Assembly: GCA_030549205.1 (NCBI GenBank)
Contig: JAUKTV010000008.1
Location: 62,001-126,000, forward strand
Source of the DNA: Apiosordaria backusii
Taxonomy: Eukaryota; Ascomycota; Sordariomycetes; Sordariales; Lasiosphaeriaceae
Length of the DNA: 64,000 bases
Direction of reading: 5' to 3'
Shown: positions 54,702 to 64,000 of the stretch, piece by piece
How positions within the stretch are numbered: position 1 is the first letter of the stretch
How the letters are laid out: each line of letters starts with the position of its first letter
Notes under the pieces: model-generated
Databases searched by the model: none
What the model was told of the DNA's origin: nothing
What the model saw: the letters and a program-made list of their open reading frames with translations, nothing else
Position numbers and translations under genes: made by a program

Positions 54702-56498
54702 TTATCCAGAATTCTGCTCCGCTGGGGCTTTCTCCTCCCGCATATCTCCCGCTAGCACTTTTGCTGCTGGAACAGAATTCACCTTCTTTTTTCCTCCTGT
54801 CTTGTTCGAACCCAAAAGAAGAACATCAACATCCAACCCCACCACCTTCAACGCTCCACAGACGACATACACCATAATCCCGACAACAGCAATGAAATCC
54901 AGAATATGCACCAACCACCACAAATGCTGCGTCCCGAGCGGGCAGGTATCGTACTCCGCCCTCCACTGCCAGCTCTCCTCGTCAAACCAGATGCTCAACA
55001 AGCCCGCGTTTCCGCCAAAATCACCCATCATGCTCCTGACGGTGATCTCCCTCACGCCCGGAACCCCCTCGGCCTCCTTGCCTACCGCCTTGTCCCTCAC
55101 CGCCTGCCTCCACCTCTTCACCTGCCACTCCACCTCTCCGCCCTCGGCCGTCTGGTTCACATAATGATACGTGTCACACCCAGCATGGTCGTGCCCGTTG
55201 AGAATGATGCCTCTTCTCCCCTTGCCACCGCCTGGCGCGGTCGCCGAACCAGACATGCCCAGAATACCCTCCAAAAACCCCTTGGACGCAGCAACGCTAA
55301 GCTGGTTTTGCTCCTTTAGAGTCCCATCGTGGGAGTGAAAGTCAAAAAACGGCTGGTCCACGCAGACACCGGTCGGTTTGTACAGCGGGATGTGGGTCAA
55401 GATGACAGTAAAGTGCCCTTCAAATTCGACAGCAGCGGCCGTGTTGATCACGTTGTTGATAAAAGTGTAAGTATCGTCTTGCAGTTCGGTCGACAGGGCC
55501 GGGGTGTCGAGGTTCATGTCGTTGAGCACCACCAGTCTCAGCTCGGGAATCAACCTGGTGGACTCGGAGTTGGTGTCGGGATCGTAAAGTGTCTTGCTGT
55601 CGAACCCTTCTGGCAGGGGCAGCTCGAACCGGAGCTCGTAGTTGATCTTTCCAAACGCCTTCTCGAAACGCGCGGTGAGATTCGAGGTGAGGTCTCCCGC
55701 ATAGCCAATATCGTGGTTGCCCGCGACGTTGATGATGCGCTTGGCCCAGGTGGTGTCATTGTCAAAGCGGGAAAGGTAGCCTGACAAGTCGTACTCCTCT
55801 GCCGGATATGCCTGTAGAGACTCGGGCATCTTTTCGGCGCCACGAAAGACACGATTCCAGTATCGGTTCGCGCGCTTGGTAAACTCGGCTTCGTTGAGCC
55901 ACTGGCTGCCAACAAGATCACCCAGTACCGTTATGTGTGTGGGGCGAGTCCACCAGTGGACAGACCGATAAATGTGGGCGAGGTAAAAGTCATTCCCAAA
56001 CAAGTCGATTATCTTCCGGACCGACTCGAGGAAGTTGAAGGTGTCTTCGAGCAGAATATCGACGACATCGTGGAGGGCTTGCTTGATCCCGTGCCGCGAC
56101 AGCTTGAAATTGCGAACCAGAGATTTCGCGTGGGGGAAAATCCCAAGGTATTCAATCGGGATCGAGGTCGAGCCTTCTAATTGCGGGTCGCCGAGGGTCA
56201 GGAGGCGGAAAGGGGCTTGTTTCGATGGGAGCGCCGCGGAAGGTGACTCGGGGATGCTCGAGTTCGTCGCTGTCGCCGTCGCATTGGCGAGAAAAGAGGG
56301 GGGCCAGTGGGACTTGGCTGTTTCGAGAAACGGCGAAGATGTTTCCGACGTAGAAGAGGGCGGCAGCGGAAACGCGCAAGTGCCGAAGACGGGGTAGAGA
56401 TAGAGATAGATCGTCAAGGCGATGGAAACGGGAATGAGGACGCGCAGGACATGGCGGAGAATCGCCGTTGGCTTAGGGAAGCTGCAGAATCGCGTCAT
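54702..56498 (-). CDS. CDC1/TED1-like ER metallophosphoesterase (598 aa)
   Basis: This is a single-exon gene with its ATG at 56498. A signal-anchor helix (about residues 17-40) precedes a luminal calcineurin-like phosphoesterase domain. Its metal-binding motifs are in order: LGDPQ (102-106), GDLVGSQ (193-199), AGNHDIGY (near 265), THIPLY and NGHDHAGCD. A C-terminal helix 'LVHILDFIAVVGIMVYVVCG' gives a second membrane span. The layout matches fungal CDC1/TED1 and animal PGAP5. These remove ethanolamine-phosphate from GPI-anchor glycans in the ER so that anchored proteins can be exported. The final ~45 residues are hydrophilic with a KKK stretch that could act in ER retrieval. The call to family is firm. 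Whether it is the CDC1 or TED1 orthologue is not resolved. Confidence 0.88.
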   Translation of the reverse strand: MTRFCSFPKPTAILRHVLRVLIPVSIALTIYLYLYPVFGTCAFPLPPSSTSETSSPFLETAKSHWPPSFLANATATATNSSIPESPSAALPSKQAPFRLLTLGDPQLEGSTSIPIEYLGIFPHAKSLVRNFKLSRHGIKQALHDVVDILLEDTFNFLESVRKIIDLFGNDFYLAHIYRSVHWWTRPTHITVLGDLVGSQWLNEAEFTKRANRYWNRVFRGAEKMPESLQAYPAEEYDLSGYLSRFDNDTTWAKRIINVAGNHDIGYAGDLTSNLTARFEKAFGKINYELRFELPLPEGFDSKTLYDPDTNSESTRLIPELRLVVLNDMNLDTPALSTELQDDTYTFINNVINTAAAVEFEGHFTVILTHIPLYKPTGVCVDQPFFDFHSHDGTLKEQNQLSVAASKGFLEGILGMSGSATAPGGGKGRRGIILNGHDHAGCDTYHYVNQTAEGGEVEWQVKRWRQAVRDKAVGKEAEGVPGVREITVRSMMGDFGGNAGLLSIWFDEESWQWRAEYDTCPLGTQHLWWLVHILDFIAVVGIMVYVVCGALKVVGLDVDVLLLGSNKTGGKKKVNSVPAAKVLAGDMREEKAPAEQNSG

Positions 56499-57194
56499 GT
56501 CATTTTTTTCTCAGGGAAATTACAAAAAAAGGTAAAAAGGAGCGAAGAGAAAGAAAAAGGAAAGAAGAGATAAAATTCGTTGCTGCCGTTGAAAGTTGAT
56601 CACGTTCAAATGAAACAATGGAAACGTCCAAAAAAGCTGGACCCCGAAATGGCCTGTCAGTGAGCGCGTGCACAGACGCAGCTCTGGTTGGTTGGATGCA
56701 GCAAGGGTTAGGGTCCACCCAGAATAGGGGCCCCCTTTTTGTTGTCCTTTTTTCTTGGCATCAGGTTCATCAGAAAATGACAACATCAACGTCACATTGT
56801 TTTTGAGTGGTACACAACCGCAAGATGGCGTACAAAATAGTGAGTGACAATTCTGTTCGTCTACACTCGAGCCAAGTAAGTACTTTTGCCCACACGCGCG
56901 CTGACTTTGGCGGCTCCCAAACATCAACTGCCTCAACCCAACTCGAGGATATAGGAATATCACGAAAATACAAGACACTGCAATGCAATTTGACAGGACA
57001 AAAAATTAATGAAATAACTAAACGAGTGGCCGCCCAGACATCCAAGCTGCTGTTAAAACAAGAAAGAGCAATGTTTCAAAAACGATCAAGTCTCAAAAGT
57101 CCATCACTGATCTAACCAAGCCCTTCTTCATCATGTCCATCCGCATTAAGTGCTTTTTCCTCTCAGCCTTTGCTGATTTTGAATGCCGTCAAAC
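56499..57194. other. Intergenic, about 700 bp
   Basis: This is the promoter region of the phosphoesterase gene and the 3' flank of the Q/G-rich gene. It has GGGTTAGGGT (56705-56714), a telomere-type box about 210 bp upstream of the ATG. No gene is supported. Confidence 0.5.
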
Positions 57195-58679
57195 TCAAGC
57201 TTGAGTCTTGCCAGCGTCGTTGTTGAAGCAATCCCTGAGCCTGTTTGGTGGGTATCTGGTCAGTTATCTCCTGGTCATACCGCCACACAAAACTGGATAG
57301 ACTTACATGCTGATATCACCCTGCTGTCCGGCGAGGAGGAGGCATTTCTTGAGCTCAGCCTCGGTTTGTCCCCACTGCAGACCCTGGCCATCAGAGCCGA
57401 GGAGCTTCTCAGCCTTCTGATCCTCGCCCTCCTCCTCCTCAGACGTGCCAGAACCGCCGTCGTTCTTCTCGTTGACTTCTTCGGTTATGGTGGAGCTGGT
57501 GGTGCTGGTGTGCTGGGAGCGGCCAGCAAGACGACCCAGGTTGTTGCTGTCGCCCTTGTCGAGGAGCTGGCTACCGATGCCCACATTGGTTGCGATAGGC
57601 TTCTCCTGGTCCTGTTTCATGGTCTGCCCCTCTTGCTCCTTGAGCATCCGGGCGGGGTGGGCAAACTTGGAGGAGTCGGTCTCCTCAGAGCTGGTGGAGC
57701 CGGAGCCCTTGGAGGAAGACTGTCCCTGGCCGCGGGGCTGAACCTGCTCGTGCTGAGTGATGACGATCTTGGGGACATCCTGGTCTCTCATGATGAGGCC
57801 GTGGTTGTCACCCTGCTTGCCAGCAGACCACTGGGCCTGTCCATTGCCATGGTCGAGGCGCTGTCTCTCGGTCTGGCTGGCTGTGATACCGTCGTTGTCT
57901 CCGGCGTTGTTGAGGAGCGGCTGCTCACGATTAAGGCCGCCCAGGCGCCGTCCCTGCTCTTGTCCAAGACCACTCTGAGAATAGGTGCCGGATTCGAAGC
58001 GGCCAGCCTGACCTTGGAGCTGGCCTGAGCCCATGGAGCCCTGGCCTTGGATCTCGGAGCGGCGGATATGGGAGTTGTCCTTGCCTTCTTGTTGGCGCTC
58101 AAGTTGTTGTTGCTGCTGGGGACCGAAGAGAAGCTCCCGGATCTTGTCGAGCGTGGTCATCAGCTGCCCGGACTCTGGCCCTTGGCGTTGCTGCTGCTGG
58201 CCGTCGTTGGTCTTGCGGAGCTCGGCGCTGATCTCGGAGCGCGGCTGGAACTGCTGCTGCTTGGAGTAGCGGATGATACCCTCACCATTGAGTCCCTGGT
58301 TCTGCTCTTGAGTGGAAGGAGTAGTAGAAAGACGAAGCTTGTCGCGATCGAGCTCCTGATTCTTGCCGAGGTAGTTGCCAGACTTGTCGTAAAGACCGGT
58401 GTTGCCGGTACCGCCCATCTGGTTTCCAGAGTCGGCACCCTGGCCGGCCAGATGGAGAGTGTGGGTGCGAGCTGTCAAACCGCCATCGCCATTCTGCGAG
58501 GTCTTGTGTTGCTGTCCCTGTTGGCCTTGCTGGGTGCCCTGGTTGTCGCCGCCGTCAAGACGGTTCTGGTTACCACCACCGTTGTGGGGGCAGGTACCGC
58601 TTCCGCAGCTCAACGCGGGGAGGGCTGAGCCGGTCGCCGCAAGGGCGATGGTGGTGAGAACCGTGCGGGAAATATGCAT
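57195..58679 (-). CDS. Secreted Gln/Gly-rich low-complexity protein (472 aa)
   Basis: Exon 1 is 58679-57307. Exon 2 is tiny (57240-57195, 46 nt) and adds LRDCFNNDAGKTQA. The intron has a GTAAGT donor, an AACTGACC branch and an AACAG acceptor. If it is unspliced, the frame stops four bases after the exon. The ATG at 58679 begins a signal peptide (MHISRTVLTTIALAATGSAL), followed by a short Cys-containing segment (CGSGTC). Some 430 disordered residues follow, dominated by Gln, Gly, Ser, Asp and Asn, with runs such as QQQQQ and EEEEGED. The C-terminus has a Cys-containing helix (AELKKCLLLAGQQ). No enzyme domain is seen. It may be a wall-associated, adhesive or matrix protein (inference). Long open frames on the opposite strand are a by-product of CAG/GGC codon use. 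Confidence 0.78.
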
Positions 58680-60085
58680 TTTGACAAGCGAGCAGACTTG
58701 AACAAGAACAACGTTTGGTAGTTGACTCAAACAAAGTAGAGAAAGACTGGGTAATTGCAAAGATGGATGTGTTGGATGATGGGAAATTTCATGAGAGCTA
58801 GACTGGGGAAGAGACGGAAATATATATCTTTCTCAGTCTTCAATGTTGTTGTATGTAGGTACCAAAATCAAGGACGTTATCTGCTTGTTCTACAGCGAGC
58901 AGCACATGAGCCCAGCCAGAACCTTCCTTGCTGTCTGAACAAAATTGGTCAACCACGTCAAAAAAGACACCAGGCCAACTCATGGTAAATTGGTAGCAAG
59001 AGGCAGGCAAGCGCCCGGCCGGTCACCGATGCAAACCACGTCGTGACCCGGCCGCTATCGACCACCACCACATCTACCACCTCAACCATAGGAGAAAGCA
59101 AGTCGTGGTCGTCACTGGTTGCAGTGATCCCCCCTGGATAGGTCATTGCCCTTCTAGACCAGCACAGAATTGGCCCCTTTCGCCCAAGTTTGTCAGCTTG
59201 TGAAGACCGTCAAGTGGCTAACGGGTACGTGACATCCGCCACCTTGTTCACCTCGTCCATCCCATTTCGCCAACCACAGTGGATGCTAGCTACCGACATG
59301 GTCTGGAAGAGAGTATGGCAGACCAAAAAAGATAACGTCCCGGACTATCACCGGAAATGAGTATACGAGAACATGTCGTGAAACCTGTCTATATCATAAT
59401 TGAAAAATCTTCCCCTCCCGCGCATCCGGGTCATGTTTCACGTCCACTCAACCTGAGCGTGCAACAGCACTCTCCCCATTCGGACGGTTTGGCACTACTT
59501 GTGCCCATCGGAGATCTGCCAAGTCACTGAGAGAGGCTGTTTGGTCAGCACAAGACGTCTGCCATGGACCCCTGCATGTCACCATCGTGGATGCAACGCC
59601 GGTACACTCTCGTCCACATCACGTCGTGGGACTTTGTTCCGTGCCACGTTCGGCCCTCAGTCGGAGCCTCTTGTCTCGATTTTTTCCTTGCTGTCCAGAC
59701 CGAAGCGAGGAAATTTCTGGTGGTGCCATACGTAGCATCGTGGACGTCTTTCCCGCCCTAGATCGGAGAGTAGGTGTTCTGGTGAAATGACGCAGGGCGC
59801 ATCGATGCCTCGAGAATGTGAAGTGACAGATTATACACATACATTTTCCCTTTCCTCGCCTGTAATTGTACATACAAATCAACCTGGCCGCTTTTTTGCC
59901 ACCCCCATCGCATTACCAAGACCCCTATGCGAACCGCCGTCCCAACGTAGTCGTGGCTCATGTGATGCCGCTGCTGCCCCGGTCATTCGTGTCCGAAAGA
60001 AGCGACTCCCTAAACCCCTGATCGAGTGTGCAAAATAAAGAAGAAAGAGTGGTTGGGCTATTGTTACATGGTGGGGTCCTCATCT
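58680..60085. other. Intergenic, about 1.4 kb
   Basis: This lies upstream of the Q/G-rich gene and is the 3' flank of TIM50. No coding or RNA feature is supported. Scattered short frames are featureless. Confidence 0.5.
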
Positions 60086-61806
60086 TTACGCCTTCTTGGG
60101 CTCCGAGGTGCCAGTTGTGGTGGCGGCTGAGGCTGAGGCTGGGGTCTCTTCGTCCTTGACAAACCAGCTAAACATCGAGGTCTTCATGCTCTTCATGGCC
60201 TCCTTCTGCATCTTCTCCTGAGCCTCTTGCTCTTCCTTCAGCCACTTCTCACCATTCTTGCGAATTTCCTCCTCCAGAGCCAAGTAGTTGCGCATGCCTC
60301 TCTCGCGCGCAATATCCTGCAACATCTTGCCCTTGGCAAATGCCTCGGTAGGATTCTCCTCACCCTCCGTTACCATCAAGCTCATGTTGCTTGGCTTGAG
60401 GCCGAGGTGGCTGCTCAACCAGCCAATGCCGCCGCCGGAGGCCTTGACCTTGTTTGCACCCAGCCTACGCTGATGTTCGGCGCGGGCGAGGGCCTCACGG
60501 CGGGCAAACTCAACTGGAATGTTTTTCCCTTCGAACGACTTGAGAACCTTGCGGACGTCATCGTACTGCATCGTGTGGATAAACTCCAAAAAAGGGACGA
60601 GATCAATCAGAGTCCTGTCCTTGGGGTCGCCCTTCCACTTGGGCAAGATGATGGCGTTCTCGGGCTGGGCACGAACATGCTTGGGTTCGGTGTCGATGAT
60701 GATCACCTTGGACAGGTCACGGTTGAGGTACGACAAGTCCTGGAGACACATGTGTGAGTCTAACACATCCATGTCAGTTGGGGGAGGGTTGACAGTCATA
60801 CCTTGATGATCTCGCCATCCTTGTACTTTGTGGCTTCACGGAAGAGGGGCCACATGATGAAACGGTAGGGATCCAGCTTGCGCACCAGCGGCTCGCCGGT
60901 GCCCCAGGGGACGGTGGTGAACAGGACGATTTCGTAGTACTGCGAGAGGTAGTGCAAAAAGTAGTCCACGCCTGGCCGCTTTGCCACACGCCATCCATGT
61001 TCGCGAGTCCATTCACTGTGAATCAGCATGTCCTCCAGACTGATGCACAAGGTGTAGGGACGCTCAAACGAAGGGTCCGGATCAGGAAGCAGCTTTTCAA
61101 AGGACGGCTCCTGATAGTATGTGACGGTATCCGTCATGCGTGCCACGGCGCGCTTCCACCAGAGGGCCAGACTCCAACCATTGCCAACGCTGGGGTTTTT
61201 GGCGAGCTCTTCCTCATCCCATTCCCTGCCCAGATACACGGTACCTCCGACGGCACCGACGCCAGCAGAGGCAAGGGCAAAGTAGGTCCACCACTTCCGC
61301 TTGCGCTCCGACGAGGAGACATAGGCGGAGGCAGGAAGTTCACCCTTTGCCCGTTTCCTCCCGCCGCCACCGCTGCCACCACCACCACCGCTTCCTGTGC
61401 CGGCCGCCTCGGGCCCTGAAGCCGCCTCCTCTTCCCGTCCCGCAGCACCAACGTTTGACTTGTCTGTGGCACTAGACGTCTCGTACTCCAAAGTCGAAGG
61501 GATGCCCCGTGTCAGATCTGGAAGCTTGGACAAGTCGGGTATCGGTTCTTCGGGCTCTTCTGCTTGAGGTGTGGTCGACTTGGTCTCTTTCTCGGCGGCC
61601 GAAGATGGTGGTGGTGGTGATGGCGGGGTTTGTTGCGCCTTTTGTGTTTGTGACTGTTTCGGTGGGCTGAACCTTGGCTTATTATCCTTGGCCATTCCTC
61701 GAGCCCATACGGCAGGCAGTGTCTGGCGGGGGAGGGCAGACGATGCCGCAAAAGCCGCAGCTCTCGCACCCGCGACCGGGCGCGCAGCAGCTCGTGCCAG
61801 CATCAT
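60086..61806 (-). CDS. TIM50: Mitochondrial import receptor subunit TIM50 (552 aa)
   Basis: The exons are 61806-60802 and 60739-60086, joined as DGEIIK-DLSYLNRDLSK. Residues 1-40 form an Arg/Ala-rich mitochondrial presequence, followed by a Pro/Gln/Glu-rich segment and a Gly-rich stretch. A single membrane span lies near 'WWTYFALASAGVGAVGGTVYLG'. The intermembrane-space NIF/FCP-like domain follows: 'YTLCISLEDMLIHSEWTREHGWRVAKRPGVDYFLHYLSQYYEIVLFTTV', 'KLDPYRFIMWPLFREATKYKDGEI', 'VIIIDTEPKHVRAQPENAI'. The phosphatase DxDxT is LED, as usual in this non-catalytic family. TIM50 receives presequences from the TOM complex and passes them to the TIM23 channel. The C-terminus is charged and helical, ending in a Thr/Ala/Ser-rich tail. 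It is divergent from the gene at 62.9 kb. Confidence 0.94.
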
Positions 61807-62873
61807 GACTTTTTTCCCTTCTGATCTCGGCGGTTGTCTTTTCGGCTATGGTCGGCGATATCGATGGGCTTTGGTATAGAGCAGTGCAAGGTAGAAGCAG
61901 CCCAGCTGAAGGTGGAGAAGAGTTTCAACCTGGAAATCAGAATTACACCCCAGAGCCGACTGAGCAAATCACTCTCCAGTCTCAAGTTCGAAGCTCTCTG
62001 CCAAAAAATCTCAAAACCTTCCTTGCCCACCAGCCAGTAATCCCTGCCACTGCCCGCCATCTGCCACCTGCCAACTCAATCGCATGCGCCCATTGGTTGG
62101 CAAAAGCTCGGCGGTGGGTTTTCGACTGATCACCGATAAGCCGATAAGCTCACGATTATGGGTCCAGTCTTTCGTCATGGTGAAGCGCTGCTGAAGAGTC
62201 CCGCTGTGCATCATTGGCTCATGGCCAAGTCCCGACTGTTCACGTGCCCCACCTGGCCTTGCCCCGCATGCCATTGAGCCATGGATTCGGCTGGTGCTGG
62301 TGCTGGGCAATGGCGAAAGATGCCGTATTGCCTCCTGCATCTTCCCTTCACACTACATGCAGTTCTCGCCTGTGCCTGAAGTTGAGATTGAAACCATTTC
62401 ATCCATTTCCCCTCACTTACTACTTACTACCAGAGTTGCTGTTTAAAGTCACGGCCGTCCTCTCCTCTCCGTCCTGCCGTCTCCGTCTCCATCTCTAAAT
62501 CTCCACCCCTGCGATTCCATGATTTGCACCTTCACCCCAGCCAAACCATCAATTCTGTCACAACTGCCTGTCATGGCCGCTGCGGATGCATTCTAGAGGG
62601 TGGTCCACGAGTCGACTCTTCCAGTACTCATCATGGGACCACCCTCAGAGTTCTGTATTTGCGCCTGCCCAAGCACCAAGACCGTGCCTTTGCGATTATT
62701 ACAAACCTGAATTGACAGTAGGTTTCATCGAAGCCCTCAGCAAACCTTTGCCACTGTTAACTTGGCACGCGACAGCCTTACTCTGCTTTTCAAGCCTAGA
62801 CTGAACATTTTACGAAACTCCAAAACCCGAATCCGCACCGATCGTTATATCTACGATCGTATATCAGATCAGC
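61807..62873. other. Divergent promoter region, about 1.07 kb
   Basis: This is shared by TIM50 and the F-box-like gene. Pyrimidine-rich stretches near 62450-62520 suit a core promoter. I see no RNA gene or coding sequence. Confidence 0.5.
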
Positions 62874-63872
62874 ATGGCCCGCCGACCGACGGCCAAGGGC
62901 CCTCGTGCCCGTGCCATGGCCTCTTCTCTCGCCTCTTCTTCCTCCCGTCCAACGCCGGTCTCCTCGAGCAATGCAACCCCTATCAGCTCGGCATACCCAT
63001 CTGCCTATGCTTCCGAAGCAGAGCACGACTTTGATGATGATATCCTGAAAAAGATGCATGGATTGACCATTTCCGATGCGCCCGGCGACTCTAATACCGC
63101 GGCCTTGGTCAAAAAAAAACCCGAGATAAAGAAACCGTTTCGGTTCCTGGATCTGCCCCCTGAGCTCCGGATCACCGTGTATGGCTATTATTTCGCCGAT
63201 GTCGACCACGTTCTCGACCTAGATCCGGCAAATTACAAGCGCATCCACAAGAAGTTGGGTCTTATGCGCACATGCAAGACGATTTACTACGAGGCAACCC
63301 ACATGTTTTACAGCAGCCGCACTTTCCGGTTGTTCCCTACGCATCCGGGCCGCTACTTCAAGACGAAGAAGCCCCTTCTTGCGCGCCTCAAACCCCGTCA
63401 GCGGAACTGCCTGACGTCTCTGGAGCTGCGGCTCGGCCCGGGCTGGAGCAAACCCCCTCGTGGGTGGGTGGTCAATCCAGCGCTCGGGCTTGCTGATTGC
63501 GTCAACGTGCGCAAGCTTACCGTTTTTGTCGAGTGTGATCCGAGTGATGGCATCTTCAACGGGTTTCGTCGTCACGATGGGTATTACGAAGGCTTCAGTA
63601 CCAGCCTTCTCAGCAGCGTTCTGGCTGAAATGCCTTTTATCGATTGTATCACATTTGACGCCTGGTCGAGCGTGAAGAAATCGGGCGCCATGATGCGTGC
63701 CCTGCTTGACCTTGCATACTCGCGCGGCCTATCAGTTCGGTGGGGCCTTGAAAGGGGCTGGACCGACTTTGATGACGAGGTGGAGGCTGTGAATGGCCCT
63801 GAAAGCCATATTGCGAGCGATGCTCTTATGAGTCAGGCTTCTCTTGGGCTTGGGGTTGCAGTTGTGGCTTAA
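62874..63872 (+). CDS. F-box-like / 2EXR-type fungal protein (332 aa)
   Basis: This is a single exon with its ATG at 62874. Residues 1-85 are Ser/Ala/Pro-rich and probably disordered. At about residues 88-105, 'KPFRFLDLPPELRITVYGYYF' is the F-box-like (L-P-x-E-[IL]-R) opening common in fungal 2EXR/F-box-like proteins. It is followed by 'GLMRTCKTIYYEATHMFYSSRTFRLFP', where 'C+xI..EA...FY' is typical. The remainder has a repeated helix-strand pattern (LTSLELRLG, VRKLTVFVE, CITFDAW) compatible with leucine-rich-repeat-like packing. It may recruit substrates to an SCF ubiquitin ligase, but the family is expanded and mostly untested. The nearest neighbour is TIM50, with no functional link implied. 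Confidence 0.8.
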   Translation: MARRPTAKGPRARAMASSLASSSSRPTPVSSSNATPISSAYPSAYASEAEHDFDDDILKKMHGLTISDAPGDSNTAALVKKKPEIKKPFRFLDLPPELRITVYGYYFADVDHVLDLDPANYKRIHKKLGLMRTCKTIYYEATHMFYSSRTFRLFPTHPGRYFKTKKPLLARLKPRQRNCLTSLELRLGPGWSKPPRGWVVNPALGLADCVNVRKLTVFVECDPSDGIFNGFRRHDGYYEGFSTSLLSSVLAEMPFIDCITFDAWSSVKKSGAMMRALLDLAYSRGLSVRWGLERGWTDFDDEVEAVNGPESHIASDALMSQASLGLGVAVVA

Positions 63873-64000
63873 CGGTTTGATTTTCTTTGGTTTTGGTAAC
63901 GGCTGGGCAGCACGGGCATGGGCAACGGTTTACGGGCATGGTTATGAGGATATATGTTGTATTACGAATTATTACTTCACTCATTCACACGGGTCTTGCT
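63873..64000. other. 3' flank to window end
   Basis: 128 bp of non-coding sequence follow the last stop codon. Nothing is seen in them. Confidence 0.5.

Noticed and set aside
57183..58628. Long plus-strand frames (281 and 193 aa) rich in Leu and Val
   Set aside because: They are antisense shadows of the Gln/Gly-rich secreted protein; CAG and GGC codons read as CTG and GCC on the other strand. The minus strand has the signal peptide and splice sites.
1..64000. CRISPR arrays, insertion sequences, retroelements or viral inserts
   Set aside because: No regularly spaced repeats, transposase or reverse transcriptase motifs, or long terminal repeats were seen in any frame or strand.

Overview
The window is nuclear DNA of a filamentous ascomycete (Pezizomycotina, most likely a Sordariomycete). 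The evidence is genes split by short introns (42-84 nt) with GTAAGT/GTATGT-type donors and CTAAC/CTGAC branch sites, two Zn2Cys6 regulators, fungal secreted carbohydrate-active proteins, fungal FMO, OPT and ZIP proteins, and a UUG tRNA-Gln gene with an intron. The sequence alone does not settle the species. I resolved 26 protein genes or gene relics and one tRNA. Exon joins were checked by codon phase and by continuity of conserved motifs.

Layout. 0.2-2.8 kb: an unrecognised polytopic membrane protein and an APH-type small-molecule kinase. 3.8-8.9 kb: two small secreted cysteine-rich proteins flanking an MFS efflux pump whose frame is broken. 10.4-18 kb: an unrecognised protein, a large RhoGAP-like protein, a decayed class I methyltransferase and a tandem NTF2-like protein. 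18.6-23.9 kb: a flavin monooxygenase and, on the same strand, a 922-aa Zn2Cys6 regulator. 24.7-32.2 kb: mostly housekeeping genes: CGI121 (KEOPS), proline dehydrogenase, a Tim17-family protein, a 143-aa conserved fungal protein, tRNA-Gln and a ZIP transporter. 32.2-43.6 kb: secreted or nutritional genes: a stand-alone AA8 cytochrome, an MFS sugar/quinate-type transporter, a BNR_4 protein, a second Zn2Cys6 regulator and a pepsin-like protease. 47.5-52.8 kb: an OPT transporter, a CE15 glucuronoyl-esterase-like enzyme and a truncated rhodopsin-like membrane protein. 54.7-63.9 kb: a CDC1/TED1-like phosphoesterase, a Q/G-rich secreted protein, TIM50 and an F-box-like protein.

How the genes relate. 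No biosynthetic cluster is evident. Several products fit a saprotrophic or plant-associated life: AA8 cytochrome, CE15-like esterase, BNR_4 protein, secreted protease, sugar and peptide uptake, efflux, and small secreted proteins. They are dispersed and mostly arranged as convergent or divergent neighbours.

Main observations. (1) The MFS pump, the aspartic protease and the CE15 enzyme each lack exactly one base in a short C/G homopolymer. Restoring that base count repairs the frame, and in the two spliced genes it also repairs the intron phase. This points to homopolymer errors in the assembly or to recent lesions. (2) The methyltransferase relic is different: it has a CAG-to-TAG-like stop plus a frameshift, so it is a better candidate for a true pseudogene. 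(3) One secreted protein carries three 8-cysteine repeats with identical spacing. (4) The CE15 paralogue lacks the usual catalytic Glu, and the RhoGAP-like domain appears to lack its arginine finger. (5) Two introns are multiples of three with no stop codon, so naive ORF calling reads straight through them.
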